Of a stretch of 64,000 bases of DNA, positions 54,833 through 64,000 are shown piece by piece. Under the pieces are notes generated by a model. It was not told the origin of the DNA. It was given only the letters and a program-made list of their open reading frames with translations, and did not search any database. The DNA lies in NCBI GenBank assembly GCA_963920635.1, contig OY987305.1, forward strand, positions 2,242,001 through 2,306,000, given 5' to 3'. This stretch comes from Pseudeuparius sepicola. Lineage: Eukaryota > Arthropoda > Insecta > Coleoptera > Anthribidae. The position numbers and the translations under genes are program-made. Position 1 is the stretch's first letter, and every line of letters starts with the position of its first letter.

Positions 54833-54926
54833 CAGGGTGTTCCATTTAAAAAAATGCAATCACATTTACGGGAAGACCTGTATAATTTCTCAAAACATGG
54901 TGGCCTAATTTTGCGTGATCACCCTG
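54833..54926. mobile_element. Short MITE, 94 bp
   Basis: CAGGGTGTTCCATT at left and, inverted at right, CAGGGTGATCACGC, with TA on both sides. The two ends belong to the MITE types of 27031 and 53290 respectively, so it is a deletion derivative or hybrid. Confidence 0.7.
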
Positions 54927-54928
54927 TA

Positions 54929-56229
54929 CAAGCGAATGAAAGAAGAGTATGAAAACGAGGAGTTGGCGTAGGTGGGGTATTTTTGGGTCAAATTTGGTTT
55001 CTTTGTTATTGACGGGGTAAATTAGAAACTTCCATTGCAAAAAAAATGCCTTTCAATAAAGAATGCCCAGCCTGTCGGAGAGCCGATGCCCTTCGAAATA
55101 AACCCCCATTATCAATCACAATTAGAGCCATATTAATCACCATGCGTGAATTTTATTTTGGATTATTTATCATTGTCGCTCAGTCTGTGTGAACGGCGCA
55201 AGGCGCAGGCATCAAAAACTGTTTTGTTATAGTTCAGCTATGGGCGATAATCATAAACTCGTATATGACGCTGATGCGTGAGGTATTCATAATGGGGATA
55301 ATTGGCATTTTTTAAAACGGACTGTAATTCATTTCAATTTGCCCGAATTAAGTTAATTAATTGAATTTGGGGGTAATCGCCTGTTTTTCATGGCGAGAGC
55401 AATAAGTTAAATGCGAACTCTGACACAAAGCACTCATTATTCCACGGAAAATATAATGTTTGTCGGCGAAAACGCTTCAGGTCTTTTATTTTTGCACGAG
55501 CAACCGCAAACCTGCCTACGGCTATATCATGTTTACCTCAAATAACTCCCTATTCATGTTACTGTATTCAATCTGGCTTCTTTATCTTTACATCTTAATA
55601 TTCTTGTGCAAAAGCCGACATATTATACAGGGTACGCGGCGCGAACACCGTACGCTACAAGTATCTGCAGGACCGAACGAAATAAAACTTTGAAAATTTG
55701 TATACTTAGGTTATCGGACCTGGCGCCTTGACCTAATTTTTTTTAATTTTCTGCAACTTCCGGTCATACCAACTTCCTTATTTCAAATAGAATACCCTAT
55801 ATATAATTACATACATATTCGGATTCCTTGCTAAATTTTAATGTCAGTTTGTCTAATGAACTGCATACTTAAACCTCATAGTTTCTGAGATATTCAACTT
55901 TTTTTAAAATTTTTGACATTTGCCGGAGTTGCTGAATTCTCCTTAACTTCAAGACAGTTGCGAAAGTTCAAATTTTGTCCACGCTTTATTATAGTTGGAA
56001 GGTTATATGCTACTAAGAAGGCAATCATTTTCATATTGATAATACAGGGTGATCGAAGATTAGTCTCCAACTCTCTTATGAAAAAATATCAAAAATTTAT
56101 TTTTTAAATGGAACTCCCTAAAAATAGTATTAAAATTGAACTCCTTACTAAATTTTATGTAATAACGAATATTTTGATTAATATTTAGACTTGCTATTAT
56201 TAAATACAGGGCCGCATTAGAAAAAAATG
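54929..56229. other. No gene seen; isolated CAGGGT ends
   Basis: TACAGGGTACGCGG at 55626 and TACAGGGTGATCG at 56044 are probable MITE ends without identifiable partners. Otherwise AT-rich. Confidence 0.4.
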
Positions 56230-56306
56230 AATGGAAAAAAGGAATTTTTAGTTTTTAGAATTGTCTCAAAACATTTTAAAAATATTTCGTGTCATGCATC
56301 ATGGTA

Positions 56307-57286
56307 CATTGAATTTTAATTGCGGGTTTTTCGCCACCAAACTGGTTAAAAGACAACTTTTTAAAGTTGCCTGGAAAATTAATAAATTCTTAACAGTAAA
56401 TGAACTAAACTTTGAACTTCCTCCTTTCTCAAAGATCACTTCACGTCAAAGTGAAATGACAAATTAATAAATTTCGATCATAATATATTTTTGGTTTTAA
56501 ATACTGTTCTGACATTAAAACGACTGCCTATGCGTTTTAGCTTATCTGATAGTCCATAAATATAAGGAATAATTAAATTTACTGGTCGGTCCACCAGATT
56601 TATTTCTCTAATTCTATTAGCATTGTTATTTTATTGGCAATCCTGAAAAACTTGCTCAATAAATTCAGTAGGATAACTATTCTTCTCAAGAACATGTTTT
56701 ATATGTTTAATTTCCTCCTCAAATTTTGTGTTATTAGAACAAATCTCTTTAGCCCTGTCATACAAACTTTTAATTACTCCTTTTTTAACACTATAATATG
56801 ATGATTGGAATTAAAATGGAGATATCTATTAGTACGTGTTGGTTTTCTACTAGTTTCTATACTATCTGATTTCAGTATAGAAACATCTAGGAAAAGTAAT
56901 TGATTATTATTTTCAATTTCTAAGGTAAACTTAATAGAAGGTTTTTGCGAGTTTATAACATTTAATAATGAATTTAAATTATCTAGGTACTCCATGTTCC
57001 CATATACAAATATGTCATCTACATAATAATATCTCCACCAAACATTATAGGTTGGTGAACATATCTAGTCAACTCATTTTGTTCAAAATCTTCCATAAAT
57101 AAATTGCTTATGAATGGTGATAAAGGAGACCCCATAGCCATTCCAAATTCCTGCTGGTAAAATTCATTTCCTAGTTGAAAATAAGTGGTTTTAACACAGA
57201 GTGTTGTTAGTTCTAATATTGCATCTATATTCAAATTTGTCCTTTCTACTAAAGTCTGATCATTTTCTAAATAAATTTTAGAAAAT
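56307..57286 (-). mobile_element. Penelope-like retroelement copy C, 980 bp
   Basis: Minus strand: VERTNLNIDAILELTTLCVK, YQQEFGMAMGSPLSPFISNL and FMEDFEQNELTRYVHQP, a frameshift, the catalytic YVDD (57014-57025), then KPSIKFTLEIENNNQLLFLD and [18 protein letters not shown], then EFIEQVFQDCQ and IPYIYGLSDKLKRIGSRFNV through FKTKN. It then jumps directly to the 3' region, so the GIY-YIG nuclease is deleted. 5'-truncated inside RT. It is flanked by a ~13-bp target duplication, and the uninterrupted repeat at 53.5 kb serves as empty site. Confidence 0.85.
56351..56372 (-). ncRNA. PLE 3'-region hairpin, copy C
   Basis: Minus-strand AGGCAACTT-TAAA-AAGTTGTCT: the stem is kept with one G-U pair, but the tetraloop is TAAA instead of GAAA. 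Confidence 0.5.
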
Positions 57287-57625
57287 ATACATCATGGTAT
57301 TTGCAATGAAAAGTGCTTTCAAAATTTGCAAAAAAATCCAGGTCCGTATTTAAAAAAATAAAGTTTAAGATGTTTCTCAAAAACGAAATGTTGTAGAACA
57401 ACTCTAAAAACGCCATCTTAAAGCCCGTTAGAAAGTGCCATAAGAAAGTGTTTTTCTTTTTTCCCATCTGTGATAACAACTTCAGAAAAAAAATCGGAAA
57501 CGCAAAATTTTACTTTTTTCAAAATAACTCAAAAACGAAAAAAGCGCAACTTTTTTCCCATTTAACCGTTGTTCTATCTCTCACCGTTTGCAAGAACCCC
57601 ATGCTGTTCATTCTTATCCGGGACA

Positions 57626-58020
57626 CCTATAGGTATACAATACTATAATCATCAAAAAGGACTTTCGTTGGTTGACGAACGACATCGCTAGGATTTCGAA
57701 AATCTTCTGGAATTCAGCACAGCAGTTTCAGAATTTGTGCATAGAACCGCTACGTGCCGTACAGTAAACTGGATTATATAGCTCGATGTAGAGGATTGCA
57801 GCTTTATTTTGTCATATTTTATGCGATAAGTACGTTTTGCATGTGAGAAATTATATACAATATACGCGTTAACTAAGCACAAGCGAATTTCTGTATACAA
57901 TAACAAAAGTGTGCGAAAACACAAAATTTAAAATAAATTATCTTATATGTTTTTTTAGTAGTGTAGTAAAACTAATAAATAATTAATGCTAAAATATCCC
58001 TATAAACTCCCATATCTACG
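57626..58020. other. No gene seen
   Basis: Nothing recognised. Confidence 0.4.
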
Positions 58021-58400
58021 ACTATGTACAGGGGTATTATTAATTTTTTAAATTTTGAACCTAGAAAAATGATAAACCCAAAAGTTGTAGGAAATTTTCT
58101 TGCGATGTCAATGCACTTGTCAGAAAAACAATTGAAAATCGCATTTTTCAGATATAGACAAAATATATGTTTTTTTTAATGGATCACCTTGTATATTATT
58201 GGATATTTGAAACCTACATGAAATTGCGAGTCCAATGTTATAATATGGTTCATATTATGTCCACTCCAATCATTTGCCAGTTTACAGCCATATTTATGAT
58301 TTTGTGTTTTTGCGCACATTATTCAGTAAAAAGCGAGTGGAACAGTAGAAGTAAATAAAAGTGGTTTATTATAACTATACTATCAAGAAAACTGTGATAT
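58021..58400 (+). mobile_element. Fragment of the DUF4817-type mariner relative (second copy)
   Basis: Aligns with 34640-34887 joined to 36024-36235, without the P1 insertion. It includes the region just before and at the transposase start (GTGGTTTATTATAACTATAC; the ATG seen at 36197 is GTG here) and then stops. A CAGGGTCGTATCTGA-GGGGGG tract directly follows at 58409, resembling a hAT left end. Confidence 0.7.
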
Positions 58401-58408
58401 TATTGAGC

Positions 58409-58447
58409 AGGGTCGTATCTGAGGGGGGGTTTAGGGGTTCAAATCCA
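58409..58447 (+). mobile_element. Solo hAT-like end
   Basis: CAGGGTCGTATCTGAGGGGG then GGTTTAGGGGTTCAAATCC, closely like the left end at 37342 (GTAGCCAAGG, G run, GGGGGTTCAAACCCC). No matching right end was found. Confidence 0.45.
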
Positions 58448-61116
58448 CTAAAAACATCAAATTTTTCTTCTTAACTGAGTCAGTTAAAGCTTATACCTTG
58501 CTTCCATTATATTGACCTTATTTTAACTAGCTCTAGTTTTGTGTACATCGTTAGCACTGCGTTAGGTTAACGTAGCGTTCCATATTTCGATAGTGCGAAC
58601 CATTCAGAATTGGATATCCTTAACAAAATTGAGAAAAACTATGCCTTCGAATATGAAACTTATCGATTTTAAAACTGTTAATAAAATGTGACCAAAATAA
58701 AATAAAGCAAAATGTTTAAACAAAGAAGGATCCAAACACATGGCGTGCGAACGTTTTTAACAAAGCGATCCGCATGTATATTTTAAACTGGGTTATTTTT
58801 TATTGCGTTGTTTTTATATCACTATCTATCTCCATTTTTATAATACCTCGCATATTTCTATGGGTGTTTTATTTATTCATTCAGGGAAAAATTAAAAATA
58901 CCATGTGTTAAAATAAACGTTCATTCATTCAACTGGAAAACACCCTGACCACAGTTATTTTTTATTCTATACGAAGACGAGACGAAATAAATCTGGTTTT
59001 ATAATAATCGGTAAATCTACTTCTGGCTATATAAAATATTTATTACGGATGTCTTATGGATCCCATCCATAAATACTGGATATTGTTGGATATAGATTTA
59101 CGATGTATATTCTCTGCAACTGTCCACCCGGAGATTTCATATCGTAGTAGGCTTTCCTTATCTGTCCCCTGGACATAAATAATTGTCTTTTGTGCATGAC
59201 CATGGACTCTTTCCAAATCTTCCTCTGAAGAAAACTTCGAGTTGTTCTGCAGTTCTTTGTAGAGAAAGATATTACGGGCTCAAACATTCATTGTTATTAC
59301 ACATTCCACGAAATTGTAGTTACATACCAATTTCAAAAAATTGTCACGAGTTGCGAATTCCCCAACGAGCTTTGTTGGTGGAACCTATAACATACATTGA
59401 ATTCGTAATTCTAAATGAATTTTTCTGATTGTTACCGGGATACAGGATTTTAATTATGCAGCGTGCTTTTGTGCCATACGTAAAAACGAACGTTTTTTCT
59501 AGTCACAGATTAACTGTGGTCTTGAGTATAGTCTGGTATATGCCTTATCTTTATGTACATTTTCCTGAAGGCATCGCTTATTTTAGAATCAATTAACCTT
59601 TATAATATCTTAATACTTTATAATAACTTAGTCCACGTTCATAACGTACCTCAGCTCTGCTTTGGGGTTGCAGAATCCCTAGAATATTGGAGGGTACGAA
59701 TCCATCTAAAGATAAAAATAACCGCATAAGAAAAGTTCCTTGTTCCTAGATAATCGTAGCCAGTTTCCGCCACAATTAAAAAGATATAGGACCGAATAGC
59801 CAATTAAAAAGTTCACACTTCATTCAACTGAATGACAAAGAAAGAGATGCCAAGAACGCCTTTAAACTTATATTAGGAAATCTACAAAAGCTATACAAAA
59901 ATCCACCTTATAGCTTATTATGTTTTCGTTTCAATTTACTGTTGTTTTTGGGACCTTTAAGAATACTTGTTGAAAAGAGGACTTTGTTAAAAGTCTAATT
60001 TAGTTTTTAGCTTCGGGTATAAAAGGTGAAGTGATGTGGAATCCATGCGCTGTCACAACAGATGAGAATCCGCAAAAAAAGTCACAAGGCCTTATTAGGC
60101 TCAGGTGGCTTAAAAAACATCTCTAAATAAGTAGGAAAGTTTGTTCAGGTCGATTTTTACGAGTATTTTGTACGAAAAAAAGCGCTTGGATTGTGTCTCT
60201 AGACAATATGAACGTGTTCTTGATTCAGTTGAAAAATTGAGGTTAACAAAAGCCAAAATATCCTATTCGGCACTTTCTAAAAAGCGTGGGTTCGTTAAAT
60301 AGCTTCGAACGGTTGGGAATAGTAGAAAGATTTTTTTATCTAACATCTTATAGACCTGAAAGTAGCTCCCTTGATACTTTCAGTTCGTTAGAATAAATCG
60401 AGTGAGTTTAAGGAAAGAAATTTCCCAATGGAGTTTCTAACGCAATAGCAAGGATCGTTCGTACTTATTTCATGCCATTAGCTGCAATTTCGCCGATGGA
60501 AATATGGCATGGCCCGTTTAACTTATATATTAGATATTATTTCATAAGGTATACATACCTACGCCTACGCAGTTATCAATGGTCTATAGCTTCGAAGCAG
60601 GTGCTATTAATGGATATTTGCCACCATGTACTGCATGTGAATGAGATATTAAGTTAGCAGGTAAATCATTATATTTCCTGGAATTCAGGATATTCTTGGA
60701 ACAATGTTGCCCGCATGAGAAAATCTGTTTAGTGATGACGTTCTCATTAACATACTACATACAAACATGTTAGAACAAAAAGTGGACATTTAGGAAACAA
60801 TGCCCCCACTTTCACTAATGCTTTTTTATTGTACTCGATACCTACAGTTCTTTTATGGAGAAGAATATAAATTATTCATGTGTTGTCGTTTTCACACCCA
60901 TTATAGCCACAATCAATATTGTATATTGTCAGTAACGCCATCAAAACAAAAAAAATAACAAGGTAAAATTTGTATTCACGTAAAAATTGGCTGTTATACA
61001 TTGATGGAATAGTACATTTGCTTGATACTGGCTAATTATATATTGCCTTTGAATAATCGTTGAATTGTAATAATGTCGATGTTGTTTGTAACGTGGTAGT
61101 GATATTAATCAATATA
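58448..61116. other. No gene seen
   Basis: The longest stretch of the window without recognisable repeats. Short frames (59054-59428, 60472-60657) match no known family. TATAAAAG at 60018 could be a TATA box, but no downstream frame supports it. Confidence 0.4.
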
Positions 61117-61185
61117 CAGGGTGTTCTGAATGATGTGCAAATATTTGGAGGAAGTGTTCTACAAATGGATATAAAGGGGGTTTTT
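61117..61185. mobile_element. MITE left-end fragment
   Basis: TACAGGGTGTTCTG followed by AATGATGTGCAAATATTTGG and AGTGTTCTAC; the latter two blocks recur at 43250-43292 without the terminus. No right end seen. Confidence 0.5.
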
Positions 61186-62463
61186 TTGACTGCTATATGA
61201 AACCATTATGAATGGTCGGCCGTCGACGATTTCATCATCTACTTGTCTCTTTTCGGCTTCAGAGTGGGCGCGTATGCTGTTGTCTCTGTCTCACTTTCAA
61301 TGCATTTATCCTTGCGGATTGCCATAATAACCCGTGAGGTCAATTTAAAATACGGCCAGGCGGCTCCGGATAGGAATGAATTATTATTAGACATTAGTAA
61401 TCTTGACTCCATTAGTAATAATTGGGGAGTTTTTGCATGAAAATATAATTGCATTTCTCTAAACATTGAAAAAAATTGAAATAAATTAGGTGGGTCATTG
61501 ACCAAATGACCTTATGAAGAAGCCGCGCCTGAAAATTAGGTATGAAGCTTTTTTTGTAGTTCCCACGACGCGCCAAGCCTTTAATAGCGATCGCGCGACG
61601 TGCCTTGACATTTTCCAGAACGTTCGAGCGCGTTTGCACTGGCTTAGCGAAGTTTTATTCACCCGACTATGGAAGTGGTTGGAATCCGGTGTAAAAGTGC
61701 ATTTTACATTAAATCGCTACGTCGATGTCTTTCAACTTTTTATACTATATCGATATGGTTTGCCTAGGCTGTGTGCCAAATAATATTCGTCATAGGTCGA
61801 GCTGCAACATTGCAAGATGACAGACAGACATTGTAAAAACTAGAAATCAGATCAAAATTAAACTTGGACACCTAAATGGCCACACACATAATGGAGTGTT
61901 AAAAGAATTGAGATATCCTAAAACTCCTTTGATATTTTTTGACACCATACAACACTGACGACCCAATCACATTTTTGTCATTCCCCCATGTAAATCCAAT
62001 CGAAAATCCAATCGGAGAGTCGCGTAATACCGAAATTGATTACACCAATTCGATGAAAGGATTAGCTTAGCGTTAATTTTAAACAATCGTTTTCGATGCA
62101 CTAGAAAACTCAACAAGTCCGACACTACGTCAGAGTTGATAACTGATTCCGTTTTATGAGCCGGCTTACGCCGTAAGCCTTACTAATGGTTACGCATAAA
62201 TTCTCGCTCGATTTCGGAATTTTAATACGTCGGCCGGGATCGGTCAAAGGGGTGAGTTTTTGGATCGGAAACGGTTACCGATCACTGCACATCGGGACCA
62301 AAGCGAATGTTTTTGGCCGGTCAAGCATAGTTTCTACATTTTCAGGCTCGCTGGGGGATTCGTTTCGTCCCACTCGTTACGCATCTTCGAATAACCAAAT
62401 CATCCTCACACGACATTCGTCATATAGTCCTCCTTACGGCAGAATGCGTGCGACGTAAGGGGG
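61186..62463. other. No gene seen
   Basis: Frames at 61239-61783 and 62186-62458 (90 aa, in a moderately CpG-rich stretch) have no recognisable domain. I cannot exclude a lineage-specific exon at 62186-62458, but nothing supports it. Confidence 0.4.
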
Positions 62464-63145
62464 AAGAACTCGCAAATATTATAGAATTAGTCACAGTTCA
62501 GGGGCGTAGCTCAATTTTGTGTAACTCACTGACTTAATTTTCATACAATTGTTATTTAATTTATTGTTAATATTATTCTTGACGGTGATGCCTTAGACTA
62601 TGGAGGAAGGCAAACCCTTATAACATTGGCAATTATTTCTCGTGCTTGAGAATGCAACGTTCTTCCCTGTTAACTCATTTTGCACAAGTTAACTCCCGAA
62701 CATACGAAACGCCACTGAGCTCTCTGAGCCGGCGGAAAAAACTTGCCAGTGGCCTAAAAAATGAGGTCTGTGTGGTAGACCAAATACGCAGTTAACTTTA
62801 CGTACTACAGAAACAGGCACAAAACGCGTTGGCTAACTGCTTTTGTCAGCCGACTCCTTCGCAGAAATGCTGTGTTGCCGTATTTCAAAGACGATGGTAG
62901 ACGCGACGATGTTGAAAAAAATATAATAGGTGTTTTATCACACCGCCTTAACAATAAATGATAAACAAGAATGGGTAAGTGGTCCCGTGATGCGAGCTTT
63001 ATTTTTTCGGTATAACAGAGTTCAGAAATTCGGCTTCAATGTGATAAAACTTGTATTCGCCAATAAATAACGACTACTCGTATAGGAAATCTCGCAACGC
63101 TGCCCGCATTCTTTAGAAACGTTTTCTTTCGTGCTTTGGACTATA
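62464..63145. repeat. Direct duplication, copy 2 (682 bp)
   Basis: Copy of 45942-46585 in the same orientation. Differences are scattered substitutions, a changed AATTATTTCTCGTGCTTGAG stretch in place of AATTATTATTAATTA, and a 27-bp extra segment near 63055-63082 bounded by a repeated GTAT. Confidence 0.88.
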
Positions 63146-63187
63146 CTGACACTTCGCATTTTTACAAGTTGTTAAGGTTGCGCCATA

Positions 63188-63677
63188 CAGGGTGCAACTT
63201 AACTACGCTAAAATATTTAACTTCATACAAGGCTAGGATCCTTCTAAATGTGTTATTTTCAAGCACTAGATTGAAGCAGTGGCGGAGATATAGGTAAGTC
63301 GTAAAACAAATTCAAGAAAAATGTTATTACAAAATTAAATTGGCTGGCAGCTTTAAAGTATCTCTTGACTTTTTTATCTATGGCCGTTTCGTGGCAAATT
63401 AGATTTTTAAAAAAATCTACTTTATGGTATTTGCAAAAAATGTCAGGTATTTAAAAAACGTGGGGAAAATATCACGATCTTGTTCTTAATTTAACCGTTG
63501 AGTGAAAGATTTCACTCAACGAATTTTAGAGGTTTCAAGGCAACACAACTAATTTTAACTCAAAATAAGAATATAAAAGTTATGGGGAAATGACGATTTT
63601 TTTAGAAAAAGTTTTTTCTTAAAATTGGCTGAGGATTACCACCCTGAAATATATTAACGTACTTAAGTTACAACCTG
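63188..63677. mobile_element. TA-flanked MITE, 490 bp
   Basis: Ends CAGGGTGCAACTTAACTACG and, inverted, CAGGTTGTAACTTAAGTACG, with TA at 63186-63187 and 63678-63679. The interior shares a short block (TATGGTATTTGCAAAAAATG at 63424) with the 57.3-kb repeat. Non-coding. Confidence 0.82.
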
Positions 63678-63834
63678 TATACTGTAAATAATTCTGTTAT
63701 ACGGGGTAGTTCACTTTTAAAGTTTTAAAATATATGTGGAGAAAATGAATCACGGTAATACTCAAAGTAGAAAAAGTCTTTCTTACATATTTTCTATAAT
63801 TTGTTTGTGGCGCAAATAGATCCATTTAATTTTT

Positions 63835-64000
63835 AATTGGGTTTTTTCGCCACCAAACTGATCGAAAGACAACTTTTTCAAGTTGCCTGGAAAATTCATA
63901 AATTCTTAACAGTGAAAGAACGAAACTTTACTCGAAACTCAAAAAATAACTTCAACAAATTTGTTTTCTGAGCTTTCGGAGAATAAATCTTCCTCCTTTC
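63835..64000 (-). mobile_element. Penelope-like retroelement copy D, 3' end only
   Basis: Aligns with the 3' regions of copies A and C (TTTTTTCGCCACCAAACTG, then the hairpin, TTGCCTGGAAAATT, TCTTAACAGT, CTTCCTCCTTTC) and continues past the window edge, so an RT and nuclease part may lie to the right. Confidence 0.8.
63867..63888 (-). ncRNA. PLE 3'-region hairpin, copy D
   Basis: Minus-strand AGGCAACTT-GAAA-AAGTTGTCT: GAAA tetraloop kept, stem kept with one G-U pair. Confidence 0.55.

Larger units (their letters stand above)
56230..57625 (-). repeat. Dispersed repeat (copy of 53.5 kb) split by a PLE
   Basis: 57300-57625 and 56230-56293, read on the minus strand, are together the repeat of 53535-53990. 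The sequence AT-CATCATGGTA is duplicated at the junctions (56294-56306 and 57287-57299, 12 of 13 bases equal). Confidence 0.8.

Noticed and set aside
60015..60026. GGTATAAAAGG as a core promoter
   Set aside because: No coding frame or other promoter element follows. A TATA word alone in AT-rich DNA is weak evidence.
62186..62458. Possible exon (90 aa, CpG-richer stretch)
   Set aside because: No domain, no splice context I can defend and no second exon nearby.

Overview
The window looks like a stretch of an AT-rich insect genome. A beetle or similar insect is my guess from the repeat types, but the sequence does not prove it. I recognise no host protein-coding gene, tRNA or rRNA. Almost everything identifiable is mobile DNA or a tandem repeat: many TA-flanked mariner/Tc1-type palindromic elements whose ends read CAGGGTG or close to it, three kinds of broken DDE transposase, two hAT relics plus a hAT-like MITE, four pieces of one Penelope-like retroelement (PLE) family, and several satellites. 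Most long open frames are read-through of palindromes or simple repeats and are not annotated as genes.

Layout. 0.4-3.3 kb: a MITE, a rearranged composite repeat, half of a palindromic element (family P1) and a near-perfect palindrome (family P2) that abuts it at a shared TA. 4.2-13.3 kb: mostly featureless DNA carrying a broken transposase (4.77-5.27 kb), a 377-bp MITE and many copies of a short palindrome, GTGAGGCA-N3-TGCCTCAC. These copies are arranged at regular spacings (41-42 bp in four loci, 28 bp in two others, 23 bp in one pair). 15.2-17.5 kb: two heptamer satellites flanking a GC-rich block. 17.6-18.2 kb: a MITE nested in an older foldback whose arm contains a hammerhead-like core. 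20-23.5 kb: a MITE, a CpG-rich segment with inverted ends, an (AT)n run and a 116-bp tandem repeat carrying a second class of GAGGC palindrome.

25-34 kb: large foldbacks. One encloses the C-terminal end of a transposase. A second (28.3-29.6 kb) has an extra third arm. A third (31.0-32.7 kb) is a composite holding a transposase HTH fragment and a palindrome with an unusual conserved loop. A ~100-120 bp minisatellite follows. 34.6-36.7 kb: a DUF4817-type mariner relative split by a 1,136-bp P1 palindrome; an uninterrupted relative of the split region lies at 58.0-58.4 kb. 37.3-40.4 kb: a hAT relic with a perfect 8-bp target duplication and an intact dimerisation-domain frame, then a PLE with RT and GIY-YIG remnants, then a hAT-like MITE also with a perfect 8-bp duplication. 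40.9-42.2 kb: a complete 1,244-bp palindrome sharing its loop with the 31-kb one.

43-64 kb: a PLE fragment, hairpins, a 644/682-bp direct duplication (45.9 and 62.5 kb), a second hAT relic with a nested 557-bp palindrome, a foldback with a nested 361-bp MITE, a PLE inserted in another repeat with a ~13-bp duplication, a 490-bp MITE, and the 3' end of a fourth PLE running off the window. The strongest candidates for something undescribed are the phased GAGGC palindrome family, the conserved loop carried by two palindromes, and a GNRA-type hairpin conserved in the 3' region of three PLE copies.
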